DNA of 64,000 nucleotides, taken from positions 2,790,001-2,854,000 of the forward strand of contig NZ_OZ244708.1 in NCBI RefSeq assembly GCF_965218915.1, written 5' to 3'. The notes beneath the pieces were generated by a model. The model was given only the letters and a program-made list of their open reading frames with translations. It made no database searches and was not told where the DNA came from. Numbering within the stretch: position 1 is the first letter of the stretch; every line of letters starts with the position of its first letter. This stretch comes from Novosphingopyxis sp965218915 (GTDB taxonomy: Bacteria > Pseudomonadota > Alphaproteobacteria > Sphingomonadales > Sphingomonadaceae). The position numbers and the translations under genes were made by a program. Of this stretch, positions 43,933 to 52,355 are shown one piece after another.

Positions 43933-46260
43933 ATGCCCAGCTTCACCGAATCCCTCGAGAAAACCCTGCACCAGGCGCTCATGAACGCCTCGGACCGTCG
44001 TCATGAATATGCCACGCTGGAGCATCTGCTGCTGGCGCTGATCGACGACAGCGACGCGGCCAAGGTGATGCAGAGCTGCGGCGTGGACATGGGCGAGCTG
44101 GGCGAGGCGGTATCGGCCTACCTCGACACCGAGCTGGATTCGCTGCGGGTTACGGGCAAGAAGGTCGATCCCTCGCCGACCAGCGGGTTTCAGCGCGTGG
44201 TGCAGCGCGCAATCCTGCATGTGCAAAGTTCGGGCAAGGATCTCGTCACCGGCGCCAATGTGCTGGTCGCGCTGTTCGCCGAGCGCGAGAGCTATGCGGT
44301 CTATTTCCTGCAACAGCAGGACATGAGCCGCCTCGACGCGGTGAGCTATATCAGCCACGGCGTGGGCAAGAACGGCGAGGTCGAAGGCTCCGACGAACCG
44401 GCCGAGCCCGGGGAAAAGTCCGAGGAAAAGGACGGCAAGTCGAAAAAGGACGGCGCGCTGGAACAGTTCACCGTCGATCTCAACGCCAAGGCCGCCGCCG
44501 GCCGGATCGATCCGCTGATCGGCCGCTCGCTGGAGGTCGATCGCACCATCCAGATCCTGTGCCGCCGCTCGAAGAACAACCCGCTCTACGTGGGCGAGCC
44601 GGGCGTGGGCAAGACGGCTATCGCCGAGGGCCTGGCGCGCCGCATTCATGAAGGCAACGTCCCCGACGTGCTGAAGGAAGCGACGATCTACTCGCTCGAC
44701 ATGGGTGCACTGCTCGCGGGCACGCGCTATCGCGGCGATTTCGAGGAGCGGCTGAAATCGGTCGTGTCCGAGCTCGAAAAGCTGCCACACGCGGTGCTTT
44801 TCATCGACGAGATCCACACCGTAATTGGGGCGGGCGCGACCTCCGGCGGGGCAATGGACGCCTCCAACCTGTTGAAGCCCGCGCTGTCGGGCGGCACGAT
44901 CCGCTGCGTCGGCTCGACCACCTACAAAGAATTCCGCAACCATTTCGAGAAGGACCGGGCGCTGCTCCGCCGCTTCCAGAAGATCGATATCAACGAGCCG
45001 ACGATCGAGGATACGGTCAAGATTCTCGCCGGCCTGCGCTCCGCCTTCGAGGAACATCACAACGTCAAATACACGCCCGACGCCATCCGCAGCGCTGTGG
45101 AGCTCTCGGCGCGTTACATCAACGACCGCAAGCTGCCGGACAAGGCGATCGACGTGATCGACGAGGTCGGCGCCATGCAGATGCTGCTGCCGCCCAGCCG
45201 CCGCCGCAAGATGATCACGCCGACCGAGATCGAAAAGGTGATCGCGACGATGGCGCGCATCCCGCCCAAACAGGTATCGAGCGACGACAAATCCTCGCTC
45301 GCCAACCTGGAGGGCGATCTGAAGCGCGTGGTGTTCGGCCAGAACAGAGCGATCGAAACGCTGTCCTCGGCGATCAAGCTCAGCCGGGCGGGGCTGCGCG
45401 ATCCGGACAAGCCGATCGGCAATTATCTGTTCTCCGGCCCCACCGGCGTCGGCAAGACCGAGGTCGCGCGCCAGCTCGCCTCGATCCTCGGCATTCCATT
45501 GAAGCGCTTCGACATGAGCGAATATATGGAGCGCCACAGCGTTTCCCGCCTGATCGGCGCGCCTCCCGGCTATGTCGGCTACGATCAGGGCGGCCTGCTG
45601 ACCGACGCGGTCGACCAGAACCCGCACAGCGTGCTGCTGCTCGACGAGATCGAAAAGGCGCATCCGGACCTGTTCAACATCCTGCTTCAGGTAATGGACA
45701 ATGGCCGCCTGACCGATCACCACGGCAAGACGGTGGATTTCCGCAACGTCATCCTGATCATGACGACCAACGCGGGCGCGTCCGACATGGCCAAGGAAGG
45801 CATCGGCTTCGGCGCCAACATCTCGAAGGAAGACGCCAGCGAGGAAGCGGTCAAGAACCTGTTCTCGCCGGAGTTTCGCAACCGTCTCGATGCGATCGTG
45901 CCGTTCGCCTATCTGCCCACCGAAGTCGTTGCCCGCGTCGTCGAAAAATTCATCCTGCAGCTGGAGATGCAGCTGGAGGAGCAGAACGTTCACATCAGCC
46001 TGGACGATGAAGCCAAGGCCTGGCTCACGACACGCGGTTACGACCGGCTTTACGGCGCGCGCCCGATGGGGCGTTTGATTCAGGAGAAGCTCAAGCAACC
46101 GCTCGCCGAAGAACTGTTGTTCGGCAAACTGGAACATGGCGGCGAGGTGAGCGTGCGGATCAAGGACGATCAGCCGACCTTCGAAATCACGCCCGCGCCG
46201 CCCAAGGCTAAAGGCAAGAAGAAAAAGACCAAGCCGAAAAAGCCGAGCGAGGCGAAATAA
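43933..46260 (+). CDS. clpA: ATP-dependent Clp protease ATP-binding subunit ClpA
   Basis: A 775-residue AAA+ unfoldase that feeds substrates to ClpP. The N-domain has the ClpA repeats (SFTESLEKTLHQALMNAS, HEYATLEHLLLALIDD). The first AAA domain has Walker A GEPGVGKTAIAEGLARR and VLFIDEIHTVIGAG; the second has GPTGVGKTEVARQLA, VLLLDEIEKAHPD and an IGFGANISKED loop corresponding to the IGL/IGF ClpP-docking loop. The C-terminus is Lys-rich (KGKKKKTKPKKPSE). No clpS lies immediately upstream, unlike in many proteobacteria. A terminator follows. Confidence 0.95.
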   Translation: MPSFTESLEKTLHQALMNASDRRHEYATLEHLLLALIDDSDAAKVMQSCGVDMGELGEAVSAYLDTELDSLRVTGKKVDPSPTSGFQRVVQRAILHVQSSGKDLVTGANVLVALFAERESYAVYFLQQQDMSRLDAVSYISHGVGKNGEVEGSDEPAEPGEKSEEKDGKSKKDGALEQFTVDLNAKAAAGRIDPLIGRSLEVDRTIQILCRRSKNNPLYVGEPGVGKTAIAEGLARRIHEGNVPDVLKEATIYSLDMGALLAGTRYRGDFEERLKSVVSELEKLPHAVLFIDEIHTVIGAGATSGGAMDASNLLKPALSGGTIRCVGSTTYKEFRNHFEKDRALLRRFQKIDINEPTIEDTVKILAGLRSAFEEHHNVKYTPDAIRSAVELSARYINDRKLPDKAIDVIDEVGAMQMLLPPSRRRKMITPTEIEKVIATMARIPPKQVSSDDKSSLANLEGDLKRVVFGQNRAIETLSSAIKLSRAGLRDPDKPIGNYLFSGPTGVGKTEVARQLASILGIPLKRFDMSEYMERHSVSRLIGAPPGYVGYDQGGLLTDAVDQNPHSVLLLDEIEKAHPDLFNILLQVMDNGRLTDHHGKTVDFRNVILIMTTNAGASDMAKEGIGFGANISKEDASEEAVKNLFSPEFRNRLDAIVPFAYLPTEVVARVVEKFILQLEMQLEEQNVHISLDDEAKAWLTTRGYDRLYGARPMGRLIQEKLKQPLAEELLFGKLEHGGEVSVRIKDDQPTFEITPAPPKAKGKKKKTKPKKPSEAK

Positions 46261-46303
46261 GCGGCAAGGAGCAGCGGATCATGGGATTCGCTGCCCGCTT
46301 TTT
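46260..46303 (+). terminator. Probable Rho-independent terminator after clpA
   Basis: AGCGG (46260-46264) and GCAGCG (46271-46276) pair with CGCTGC (46289-46294) and CCGCT (46295-46299), giving a bulged stem followed directly by TTTTT. It overlaps the clpA stop and ends about 15 bp before the next start. Confidence 0.55.
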
Positions 46304-46318
46304 GTTGGCGGACATGCG

Positions 46319-46984
46319 ATGAGCGAACATGGCACCGTCATCCTGCTGCACGGCTTCGGCATGCGGCCGATCACGATGCTGCCGGTCGGGCGGAGCCTGC
46401 ACAGGGCCGGGTTCGCCACGCTGGCGCTGCCCTATCGTTCGCGGCTGCATCCGCTCGAGCAGATCGTCGACGAACTGCTTCCCATGCTGAACGGCGTAAA
46501 GGATGGCCCGGTGCATTTCGTCACCCACAGCATGGGCGGGCTGGTCGCACGCGCGCTGATCGCACGGGCACGGCCCAAGGCTATGGATAAAGTGGTGATG
46601 CTCGGCCCGCCCCATGGCGGCAGCGAATGGGTCGACCTGCTCGCGCGCGCACGGATTTCCGGTACGTTTTTCGGCCCCGCCGAAGAAGTGCTGTCGCTGC
46701 GCCGCCCGGAACGGGTCGAGAGCCTGCTAGGCGAGGTCGACTATCCGATCGGCATCATCGCCGGAAACCGGCCGACCGGCGTGCCGATCTTTTCAGCGCG
46801 CATTATGCCCGGGCCGCATGACGGCAAGGTCTCGGTCGCCGCGACGCATCTTCGGGGCGAGGCGGACCATATCGTCATGCCGGTCTCGCACATGGCGATG
46901 ATCTGGGACGGGGCGGTGCAAGCGCAGGTCGTGCATTTTCTGCGCCACGGCTCGTTTGCTCAGGAAACGGAAGCCAAACCATGA
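46319..46984 (+). CDS. Alpha/beta hydrolase (PGAP1/lipase-like)
   Basis: A 221-residue alpha/beta hydrolase. The oxyanion strand VILLHGFGMRP comes first, then the nucleophile elbow VHFVTHSMGGLVAR (Ser in GxSxG-type HSMGG), with a likely catalytic His in VMPVSHMAMIW. The small size and GPPHGGSEWVD loop resemble the PGAP1/esterase_lipase group. Cytoplasmic, as there is no signal peptide. Substrate unknown. PBP1A-type gene follows after 126 bp on the same strand. Confidence 0.82.
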   Translation: MSEHGTVILLHGFGMRPITMLPVGRSLHRAGFATLALPYRSRLHPLEQIVDELLPMLNGVKDGPVHFVTHSMGGLVARALIARARPKAMDKVVMLGPPHGGSEWVDLLARARISGTFFGPAEEVLSLRRPERVESLLGEVDYPIGIIAGNRPTGVPIFSARIMPGPHDGKVSVAATHLRGEADHIVMPVSHMAMIWDGAVQAQVVHFLRHGSFAQETEAKP

Positions 46985-47110
46985 AACGAGCATCACTCTG
47001 GTGGGCGCCCGGACCCACCAATTCGGCCGACGGCAGGGACGCTTACCGCAGCCGCGCCACATGCAAATTTCCCCTCGCCCATCCTGTCTTGTCCGTATAA
47101 TACAGCCAGC

Positions 47111-49270
47111 ATGAGCGACGGACCCAGAGATTTGCCTCGCGGCTGGCCGAACGCGCCCGGCGATGGCGGCGCAATAGACTGGGACGATTACGGCATCGCC
47201 GCCGCGCCGCTTCCGACACCCGAGGAAAAGCCGCCGCATCGTGGCTGGCTACGCCGCCATTGGCGCTGGCGCTATTTGAAATGGGCGATCTACACCGCGT
47301 TCGTACTGCTGGTGCTGCTGATCGGCTGGCTCACGCTGTTCGTGCCGGTCTCGCGCACCGCGCAGCCGCTGGTGCCGCCGCAGATCGTGCTGGAGACGCA
47401 AGGCGGCCAGGCGATCGCGCGCAAGGGGCCGACCATGGCCGAGCCGGTAGAGATCGCCGATCTTCCGCCGCATGTCGTAAACGCGTTCCTTGCGGTCGAG
47501 GACCGGCGCTTCTACGATCATTGGGGAATCGATCCGCATGGCATTGCTCGCGCGCTGTGGAGCAATTTGCGCTCCGACACGCAGCAAGGCGGCAGCACGA
47601 TTACTCAGCAGCTGGCCAAGCTCAGCTATCTGAAGCTGGACCGGACGGTCGGGCGCAAACTCAAGGAGGTGCCGATCGCGTTGTGGCTGGAGGCGTGGCT
47701 GAGCAAGGACGAGATCCTGGAGCGCTATCTGTCCAACGCCTATTTCGGAGACAATGTCTACGGGCTGCGCGCCGCTTCGATGCATTATTTCTACCGTCAG
47801 CCCGAACGGCTGACCCTGACGCAGGGCGCGATGCTCGCTGGATTGGTCAAGGCCCCTTCCACGCTGGCGCCGACCCGCAATTACAAGGGCGCGGTCGCGC
47901 GGGAAAAGGTGGTGCTCTCGGCAATGGCGGGAGCGGGCTACATGACGCCCGACACGGCGCGCGCGGTCAAACCGGCAACGATCGACCATCGCCCCGGATC
48001 CTCGATGCCAGCCGGCTCCTATTTTGCTGACTGGGCGCTGGGACAGGCGCGCGCGGTGACCGAGGATGCGGGCTATAAAACCGTGCACATCCGCACCACG
48101 CAGGACGGCCGACTGCAGCGGTTGGCCGAGCGGATCGCCCGCCGTTCGGCCCCCGCCGGGGCGGAGGTTGCAATCGTGGCGATGCGCCCGAACGGGCAGG
48201 TCGTCGCGATGGTCGGCGGCAAGGACTACGGTAGATCGAAATTCAACCGCGCGGTGCAGGCGCGCCGCCAGCCGGGCTCTACGTTCAAGCTGATCGTCTA
48301 TCTCGCCGCGCTGCAAAGCGGCATGACGCCGGACACGCTGGTCGAGGACAGCCCGATCACCACCGGCGACTATCGCCCCGAAAATGCCGGAAAACATTAT
48401 CGCGGACGGATCACCCTGCGCGATGCGTTCGCAGTGTCCAGCAATGTGGTGGCGGTAAAACTCTATCAGCAGCTCGGCAGCGCTACGATCGGCCGCGCGG
48501 CGCGGTCGCTGGGCATTAACGAGACGCTGCCGGCCAATGCCAGCGTTGCCTTGGGTTCTGCGGGAATCAGCCTGCTGAACCTGACGTCCGCCTTCGCCGG
48601 GATCGCGTCCGATTACGCCCCGGTCGAGCCGCACGCCATTGCACAGGGCGAAAAAGGCTTCTTCGGGAGGTTGCTCGACGGACGGGAAGATATCGGCGGA
48701 CGCGTGCGCGCACAGATGCGCGATCTGCTGGCAGCCAATACCCAGAGCGGCACGGGCCGCGCGGCGCGGCTCGCCATACCGGCGTTCGGCAAAACCGGCA
48801 CCAGCCAGGACAGCCGCGACGCGCTGTTCGTGGGCTTTGCCGGCGATCTGGTGGTCGGCATATGGATCGGGCGCGACGACAACAGCTCGCTCGGACGCGC
48901 CAGCGGCGGCGGCATTCCGGCACGGATGTGGAAGGATTTCATGATCGGCGCGATCCCCGGCGCCGCTCCCCGCGCGGCGCCGGAGCCCAAGCCGGAGCTT
49001 GAACCCGCCCTCATCCCCGACGGATCGATCCCTGTGCCCAACGTTCAGTTCGATCCCGACGAGGGCTTGGTGATCGACGGCAATGTCGGCGGCAATGGCG
49101 TGCGCATCGACCGCGGGGGAATCCGGATCGATCCCGATGACGAAACGCAGCGCCGCCTGGACCAGCTCGATCGCCGCCGCGAGCAGCTGGAGCGCGCGGT
49201 CGAGGCGGCCCAGCACCAAGCCGAAACGCAGGCGCGCGGCGACGAACAAGCCGCCGACCCGCCGCGCTGA
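47111..49270 (+). CDS. Class A penicillin-binding protein (PBP1A/1C-type)
   Basis: A 719-residue bifunctional peptidoglycan synthase. Cytoplasmic N-terminus with one transmembrane helix (about 58-80), GT51 transglycosylase with catalytic Glu130 in AVEDRRFYDHWGID and QGGSTITQQLAK, then a transpeptidase with S390-TFK in RQPGSTFK, SSN at 443-445 and KTG at 561-563. There is little room between the domains for an OB insertion, so this is a compact PBP rather than classical PBP1a. The C-terminus ends in a Pro/Glu linker and a Gln/Arg/Glu-rich helix. Acts in the periplasm in cell-wall growth. Confidence 0.93.
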   Translation: MSDGPRDLPRGWPNAPGDGGAIDWDDYGIAAAPLPTPEEKPPHRGWLRRHWRWRYLKWAIYTAFVLLVLLIGWLTLFVPVSRTAQPLVPPQIVLETQGGQAIARKGPTMAEPVEIADLPPHVVNAFLAVEDRRFYDHWGIDPHGIARALWSNLRSDTQQGGSTITQQLAKLSYLKLDRTVGRKLKEVPIALWLEAWLSKDEILERYLSNAYFGDNVYGLRAASMHYFYRQPERLTLTQGAMLAGLVKAPSTLAPTRNYKGAVAREKVVLSAMAGAGYMTPDTARAVKPATIDHRPGSSMPAGSYFADWALGQARAVTEDAGYKTVHIRTTQDGRLQRLAERIARRSAPAGAEVAIVAMRPNGQVVAMVGGKDYGRSKFNRAVQARRQPGSTFKLIVYLAALQSGMTPDTLVEDSPITTGDYRPENAGKHYRGRITLRDAFAVSSNVVAVKLYQQLGSATIGRAARSLGINETLPANASVALGSAGISLLNLTSAFAGIASDYAPVEPHAIAQGEKGFFGRLLDGREDIGGRVRAQMRDLLAANTQSGTGRAARLAIPAFGKTGTSQDSRDALFVGFAGDLVVGIWIGRDDNSSLGRASGGGIPARMWKDFMIGAIPGAAPRAAPEPKPELEPALIPDGSIPVPNVQFDPDEGLVIDGNVGGNGVRIDRGGIRIDPDDETQRRLDQLDRRREQLERAVEAAQHQAETQARGDEQAADPPR

Positions 49271-49337
49271 CGTCGTCGCGCAGCCGTCATCGTCATGCTA
49301 TAGCGCCAGCTGGAATCGAAGCTCCAGGAGATGCATG

Positions 49338-49967
49338 ATGGCCGATATCGACTATTACACCAATCCCATGTCGCGCGGCCAGATCGCCCGCTGGGCGCTG
49401 CACGAGGCCGGCGCCGATTACGAGCAGCATATCCTGGATTACGGCGGCACGATGAAGGGGAACGACTATCTCGCGATCAACCCGATGGGCAAGGTGCCGG
49501 CGATCGTGCGCGGCAAGGATGTGGTGACCGAATGCGCAGCGATCTGCGCCTATCTCGCGGACGCCTATCCGGACGCCGAACTCGCGCCCGAGGCCGGGGA
49601 GACCGCCGACTATTATCGCTGGATGTTCTTCGCCGCGGGCCCGGTCGAGCAGGCGATCGTCGCCAATTCGATGGGCTGGAGCGTTCCCGACGACAAGCAG
49701 GCCATGGTCGGCTTCGGCAGCTACGAGCGCGTCGTCGACGTTCTCGACCAGCAGCTGCAGGGCCGCGATCATGTCTGCGGCGACCGCTTCACCATGGCCG
49801 ACGTCTATTTCGGATCGCAGATCATCTGGGGCCAGGAGTTCGGCGGCCTGCCCAAGCGGGACAGCTTCGAACGCTATGCGAAGCGGCTTACCGAACGCCC
49901 GGCCTATCAGGCCGCCAAGGCGATCGACAACGCGCTGATCGTGGAAATGCAGGGCGAGGGCGGCTGA
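49338..49967 (+). CDS. Glutathione S-transferase family protein
   Basis: A 209-residue GST. N-terminal thioredoxin fold: DYYTNPMSRGQIARWALHE at the active-site turn, NPMGKVPAIVRGKDVVTECAAI containing the cis-Pro and the glutathione gamma-glutamyl contact ES/EC region. The all-helical C-domain has RFTMADVYFGSQIIW. Start at 49338 has AGGAG seven bases upstream; an ATG three bases earlier (49335) is possible. Soluble. Substrate unknown. The window also encodes the enzyme that starts glutathione synthesis. Confidence 0.9.
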   Translation: MADIDYYTNPMSRGQIARWALHEAGADYEQHILDYGGTMKGNDYLAINPMGKVPAIVRGKDVVTECAAICAYLADAYPDAELAPEAGETADYYRWMFFAAGPVEQAIVANSMGWSVPDDKQAMVGFGSYERVVDVLDQQLQGRDHVCGDRFTMADVYFGSQIIWGQEFGGLPKRDSFERYAKRLTERPAYQAAKAIDNALIVEMQGEGG

Positions 49968-49988
49968 GCGCCGCCGCCTGTAGGGGGC

Positions 49989-50675
49989 TCAATTGGACTG
50001 CCCCGGATTTTCTACCGTCACGCGTCCGAGCCGGCCATAAAGTTCTTCCCACGCCGCAAGGCGCCGCTGATATTCGGCGTAATTGTCGTAGAACTCGATA
50101 AACAGGTCGTCGATCAGGCCCAGCGCGCGCGCCGAGAACGCCGGCAGTTCCTCTGGCGGCACCAAGGCGGCCTGCGGACCGAGATCCAGCATCAGGTCGC
50201 AAAAACCGCTGGTTACCGGGGGGAGCGAAAAATAATTGTAGAGGTCGGTTGAGCTGGTGTCCCGGATACGCTTGGGATCGCCCGCCGGATAGCGCGAGCG
50301 ATAGGTCGTATCGAGACGAAGATTGACCTGGTTCAGCATCGTGCGATGCGCATCGAGATAATTTTTGTAATCGTCCGCGAAACGCAGATATTTAGGCTGC
50401 AGACAATTGAGCGCGGCGACGTTGAAGGCCGAGCGGAAATTCCACACCGTCTCGTCGCTCTCGAGGCCGCGATTGGGCGTCAGCCGGACGTCGTCGACAC
50501 CCTTGGGCGGGATATACATGCCGGTGGCAGCGCCGAGTGGCGGGATCGGCCGCGGCGGCGCGCTGGCTGGCACGATGATCGGCGGCGGCGGCGGGGCCGG
50601 CGGCGGCGGAGCCGCACAGGCGGCCAACGTGGTCAGTCCGGCCAGCAACGCGGCCCGGGCGACGATCTTGAACAT
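49989..50675 (-). CDS. Proline-rich lipoprotein of unknown function
   Basis: A 228-residue protein with lipobox (AGLTTLAACAAP) followed by a Pro-rich spacer (PPPPAPPPPPIIVP), then a ~170-residue soluble domain, rich in aromatic residues and Arg, beginning GMYIPPKGVDDVRLTPNRG and containing FRSAFNVAALNCLQPKY with a Cys that may pair with the one in TSGFCDLML. I do not recognise a named family. Convergent with the GST gene (21 bp between stops). Probably anchored to the outer membrane facing the periplasm. Confidence 0.7.
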   Translation of the reverse strand: MFKIVARAALLAGLTTLAACAAPPPPAPPPPPIIVPASAPPRPIPPLGAATGMYIPPKGVDDVRLTPNRGLESDETVWNFRSAFNVAALNCLQPKYLRFADDYKNYLDAHRTMLNQVNLRLDTTYRSRYPAGDPKRIRDTSSTDLYNYFSLPPVTSGFCDLMLDLGPQAALVPPEELPAFSARALGLIDDLFIEFYDNYAEYQRRLAAWEELYGRLGRVTVENPGQSN

Positions 50676-50757
50676 GCAATCCTACCCTCACGAAATCCGG
50701 TGCCCCGTGTGACACCAAGCGCGTCCATTTGAAACCCCTGAAACGACGGACAGAGAT

Positions 50758-50791
50758 ACACAAACGCCCGGCAGCAAAGCTGACCGGGCGT
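50758..50791 (-). terminator. Rho-independent terminator after the Bax-inhibitor gene
   Basis: ACGCCCGG (50764-50771) pairs with CCGGGCGT (50784-50791), with an inner CAGC/GCTG pairing and an AAA loop. On the minus strand the stem is followed by TTGTGT, a moderate U tract. It lies 28 bp beyond the Bax-inhibitor-1 stop. Confidence 0.6.
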
Positions 50792-50818
50792 CCGTTTATC
50801 GATGCTGAACGTTGAAAA

Positions 50819-51562
50819 TCAGCTGCGTGAGGCACCCATGAAACGCAGCAGGAACAGGAACATGTTGATGAAATCAAGGTAGAGCTGGAGCGCGCCCATG
50901 ATCACGACCTTGCCCATCATGTCCGTGCCAGCAACATGCACATAGAGGCTCTTCAGCTTCTGCGTATCGTAGGCGGTGAGACCGGCGAAAATCAGCACGC
51001 CGATGGCGCTGATGGCAAGGTCGAGCACCGTGGACTGGAAAAACATATTCGCCAGCATGGCCACGACCAATCCGATAACGCCCATGATCAGGAACGTGCC
51101 CCAGCCGCTCAGATCCTTCTTGGTGGTATAACCCCACAGGCTGAGGCCCGCGAAAGCCCCGGCGGTCGCGAAGAAGGTCGTGGCAATCGAAGCACCCGTG
51201 TAGCGCAAAAAGATGGTGCTCAGCGAAAGACCCATCAGGACCGCAAAGCCCCAGTACATCGCCTGAAGCGTGCCGGTCGAAAAACGGTTCTGCCCGAAAC
51301 TCATCGCGAACACGATTGCCAGCGGCGATAGCATGATGATCCAAGCCAGCGGACCGCCGCCAAGCAAGACATGAGCGGCCGGAGAATCCATCCCGCCACG
51401 CGCGAACAGCATTGCGACGATGCCCGTCAGCAGCACGCCGCTTGCCATGTAATTGTAGATTTTGAGCATATAGGAGCGAAGGCCTTCGTCGAAGACTTCG
51501 CTGGTACCGGCCTGGCCGGGATAGGTCCGCGCTCCGGTCGCTCTAGGATCGGGCCATGCCAT
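50819..51562 (-). CDS. Bax inhibitor-1/YccA family membrane protein
   Basis: A 247-residue protein with a short soluble N-terminus followed by seven hydrophobic segments. The UPF0005/BI-1 signature region is FAGLTAYDTQKLKSLY near the C-terminus, and the last helix ends in LYLDFINMFLFLLRFMG, as in YccA and YbhL. The family forms pH-sensitive calcium channels or modulates FtsH; the role here is unproven. A terminator follows. Confidence 0.9.
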   Translation of the reverse strand: MAWPDPRATGARTYPGQAGTSEVFDEGLRSYMLKIYNYMASGVLLTGIVAMLFARGGMDSPAAHVLLGGGPLAWIIMLSPLAIVFAMSFGQNRFSTGTLQAMYWGFAVLMGLSLSTIFLRYTGASIATTFFATAGAFAGLSLWGYTTKKDLSGWGTFLIMGVIGLVVAMLANMFFQSTVLDLAISAIGVLIFAGLTAYDTQKLKSLYVHVAGTDMMGKVVIMGALQLYLDFINMFLFLLRFMGASRS

Positions 51563-51686
51563 AATGAAGAAACTCCCAAGTTTTTAGTGGTGGCAACATT
51601 GCCACTGCAGCTATGAATATCGCCTTTATGCGAACAATTTTCAAGTGATTGCGCGCGCGCTGTCCGCCGGGTTAGATCAGGCCGCC

Positions 51687-52223
51687 ATGTCACACCGCCT
51701 GTTCATCGGCCTGCGCCCGCCGCAAGCGGCGCGCGATACGCTCCTCGCGGCGTTGGACGGTATCGAAAACGCGCGCTGGCAAAGCGATGCTCAACTGCAT
51801 GTGACCCTGCGCTTTGTGGGGGAAGTAGCGCGGCCCGATGCCAATGAACTGGCCGAGGCGCTGGGCCGTATCCGCATGGACCCGTTCGCGGTCGAAATCG
51901 AGGGCATGGGGCATTTCGAGCGCAGGGGCGCGGCCAAGTCGGTCTGGGCGCGCGTAAAACCGAGCGAGCCGCTGGCTACACTGAAAAAAAAGATCGATCG
52001 CGTCTGCCGCGATCTGGGCCATGAGGACGATCGCCGCAAATTCCTGCCGCATATCACGCTCGCCCGGCTCAACGGCGGCAGCGGGCCGATCGGGCGCTTT
52101 CTCGCTCGCCACGCCGATTTACATCCGCCGATGTTCGTCACCGACCGCTTCATCTTGTTCGAAAGCCATATGGGACGCGGCGGGTCGCATTATCAGGCCG
52201 TGGCGGAGTATGCGCTCGGCTGA
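51687..52223 (+). CDS. thpR: RNA 2',3'-cyclic phosphodiesterase (2H family)
   Basis: A 178-residue 2H phosphoesterase with the two catalytic histidine motifs HVTLRF (about residue 38) and HITLARL (about 125). It starts MSHRLFIGLRPPQAARD, like ThpR/LigT, and ends SHMGRGGSHYQAVAEY. It hydrolyses 2',3'-cyclic phosphates at RNA ends. The ATG at 51687 fits the family; open codons from 51645 do not. Confidence 0.9.
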   Translation: MSHRLFIGLRPPQAARDTLLAALDGIENARWQSDAQLHVTLRFVGEVARPDANELAEALGRIRMDPFAVEIEGMGHFERRGAAKSVWARVKPSEPLATLKKKIDRVCRDLGHEDDRRKFLPHITLARLNGGSGPIGRFLARHADLHPPMFVTDRFILFESHMGRGGSHYQAVAEYALG

Positions 52224-52355
52224 TCGCCGAGCCGGTCCGGTCGCCAACGCAATGTGGAGGGCAGCAGCGAACCGGACGCTGCCATGCAATTCCCTGCGAT
52301 TGCACAAGCGCGGCGCTCTGATACAGCGGCGGGACGAAGAGGCAAGGAGAGGCCC

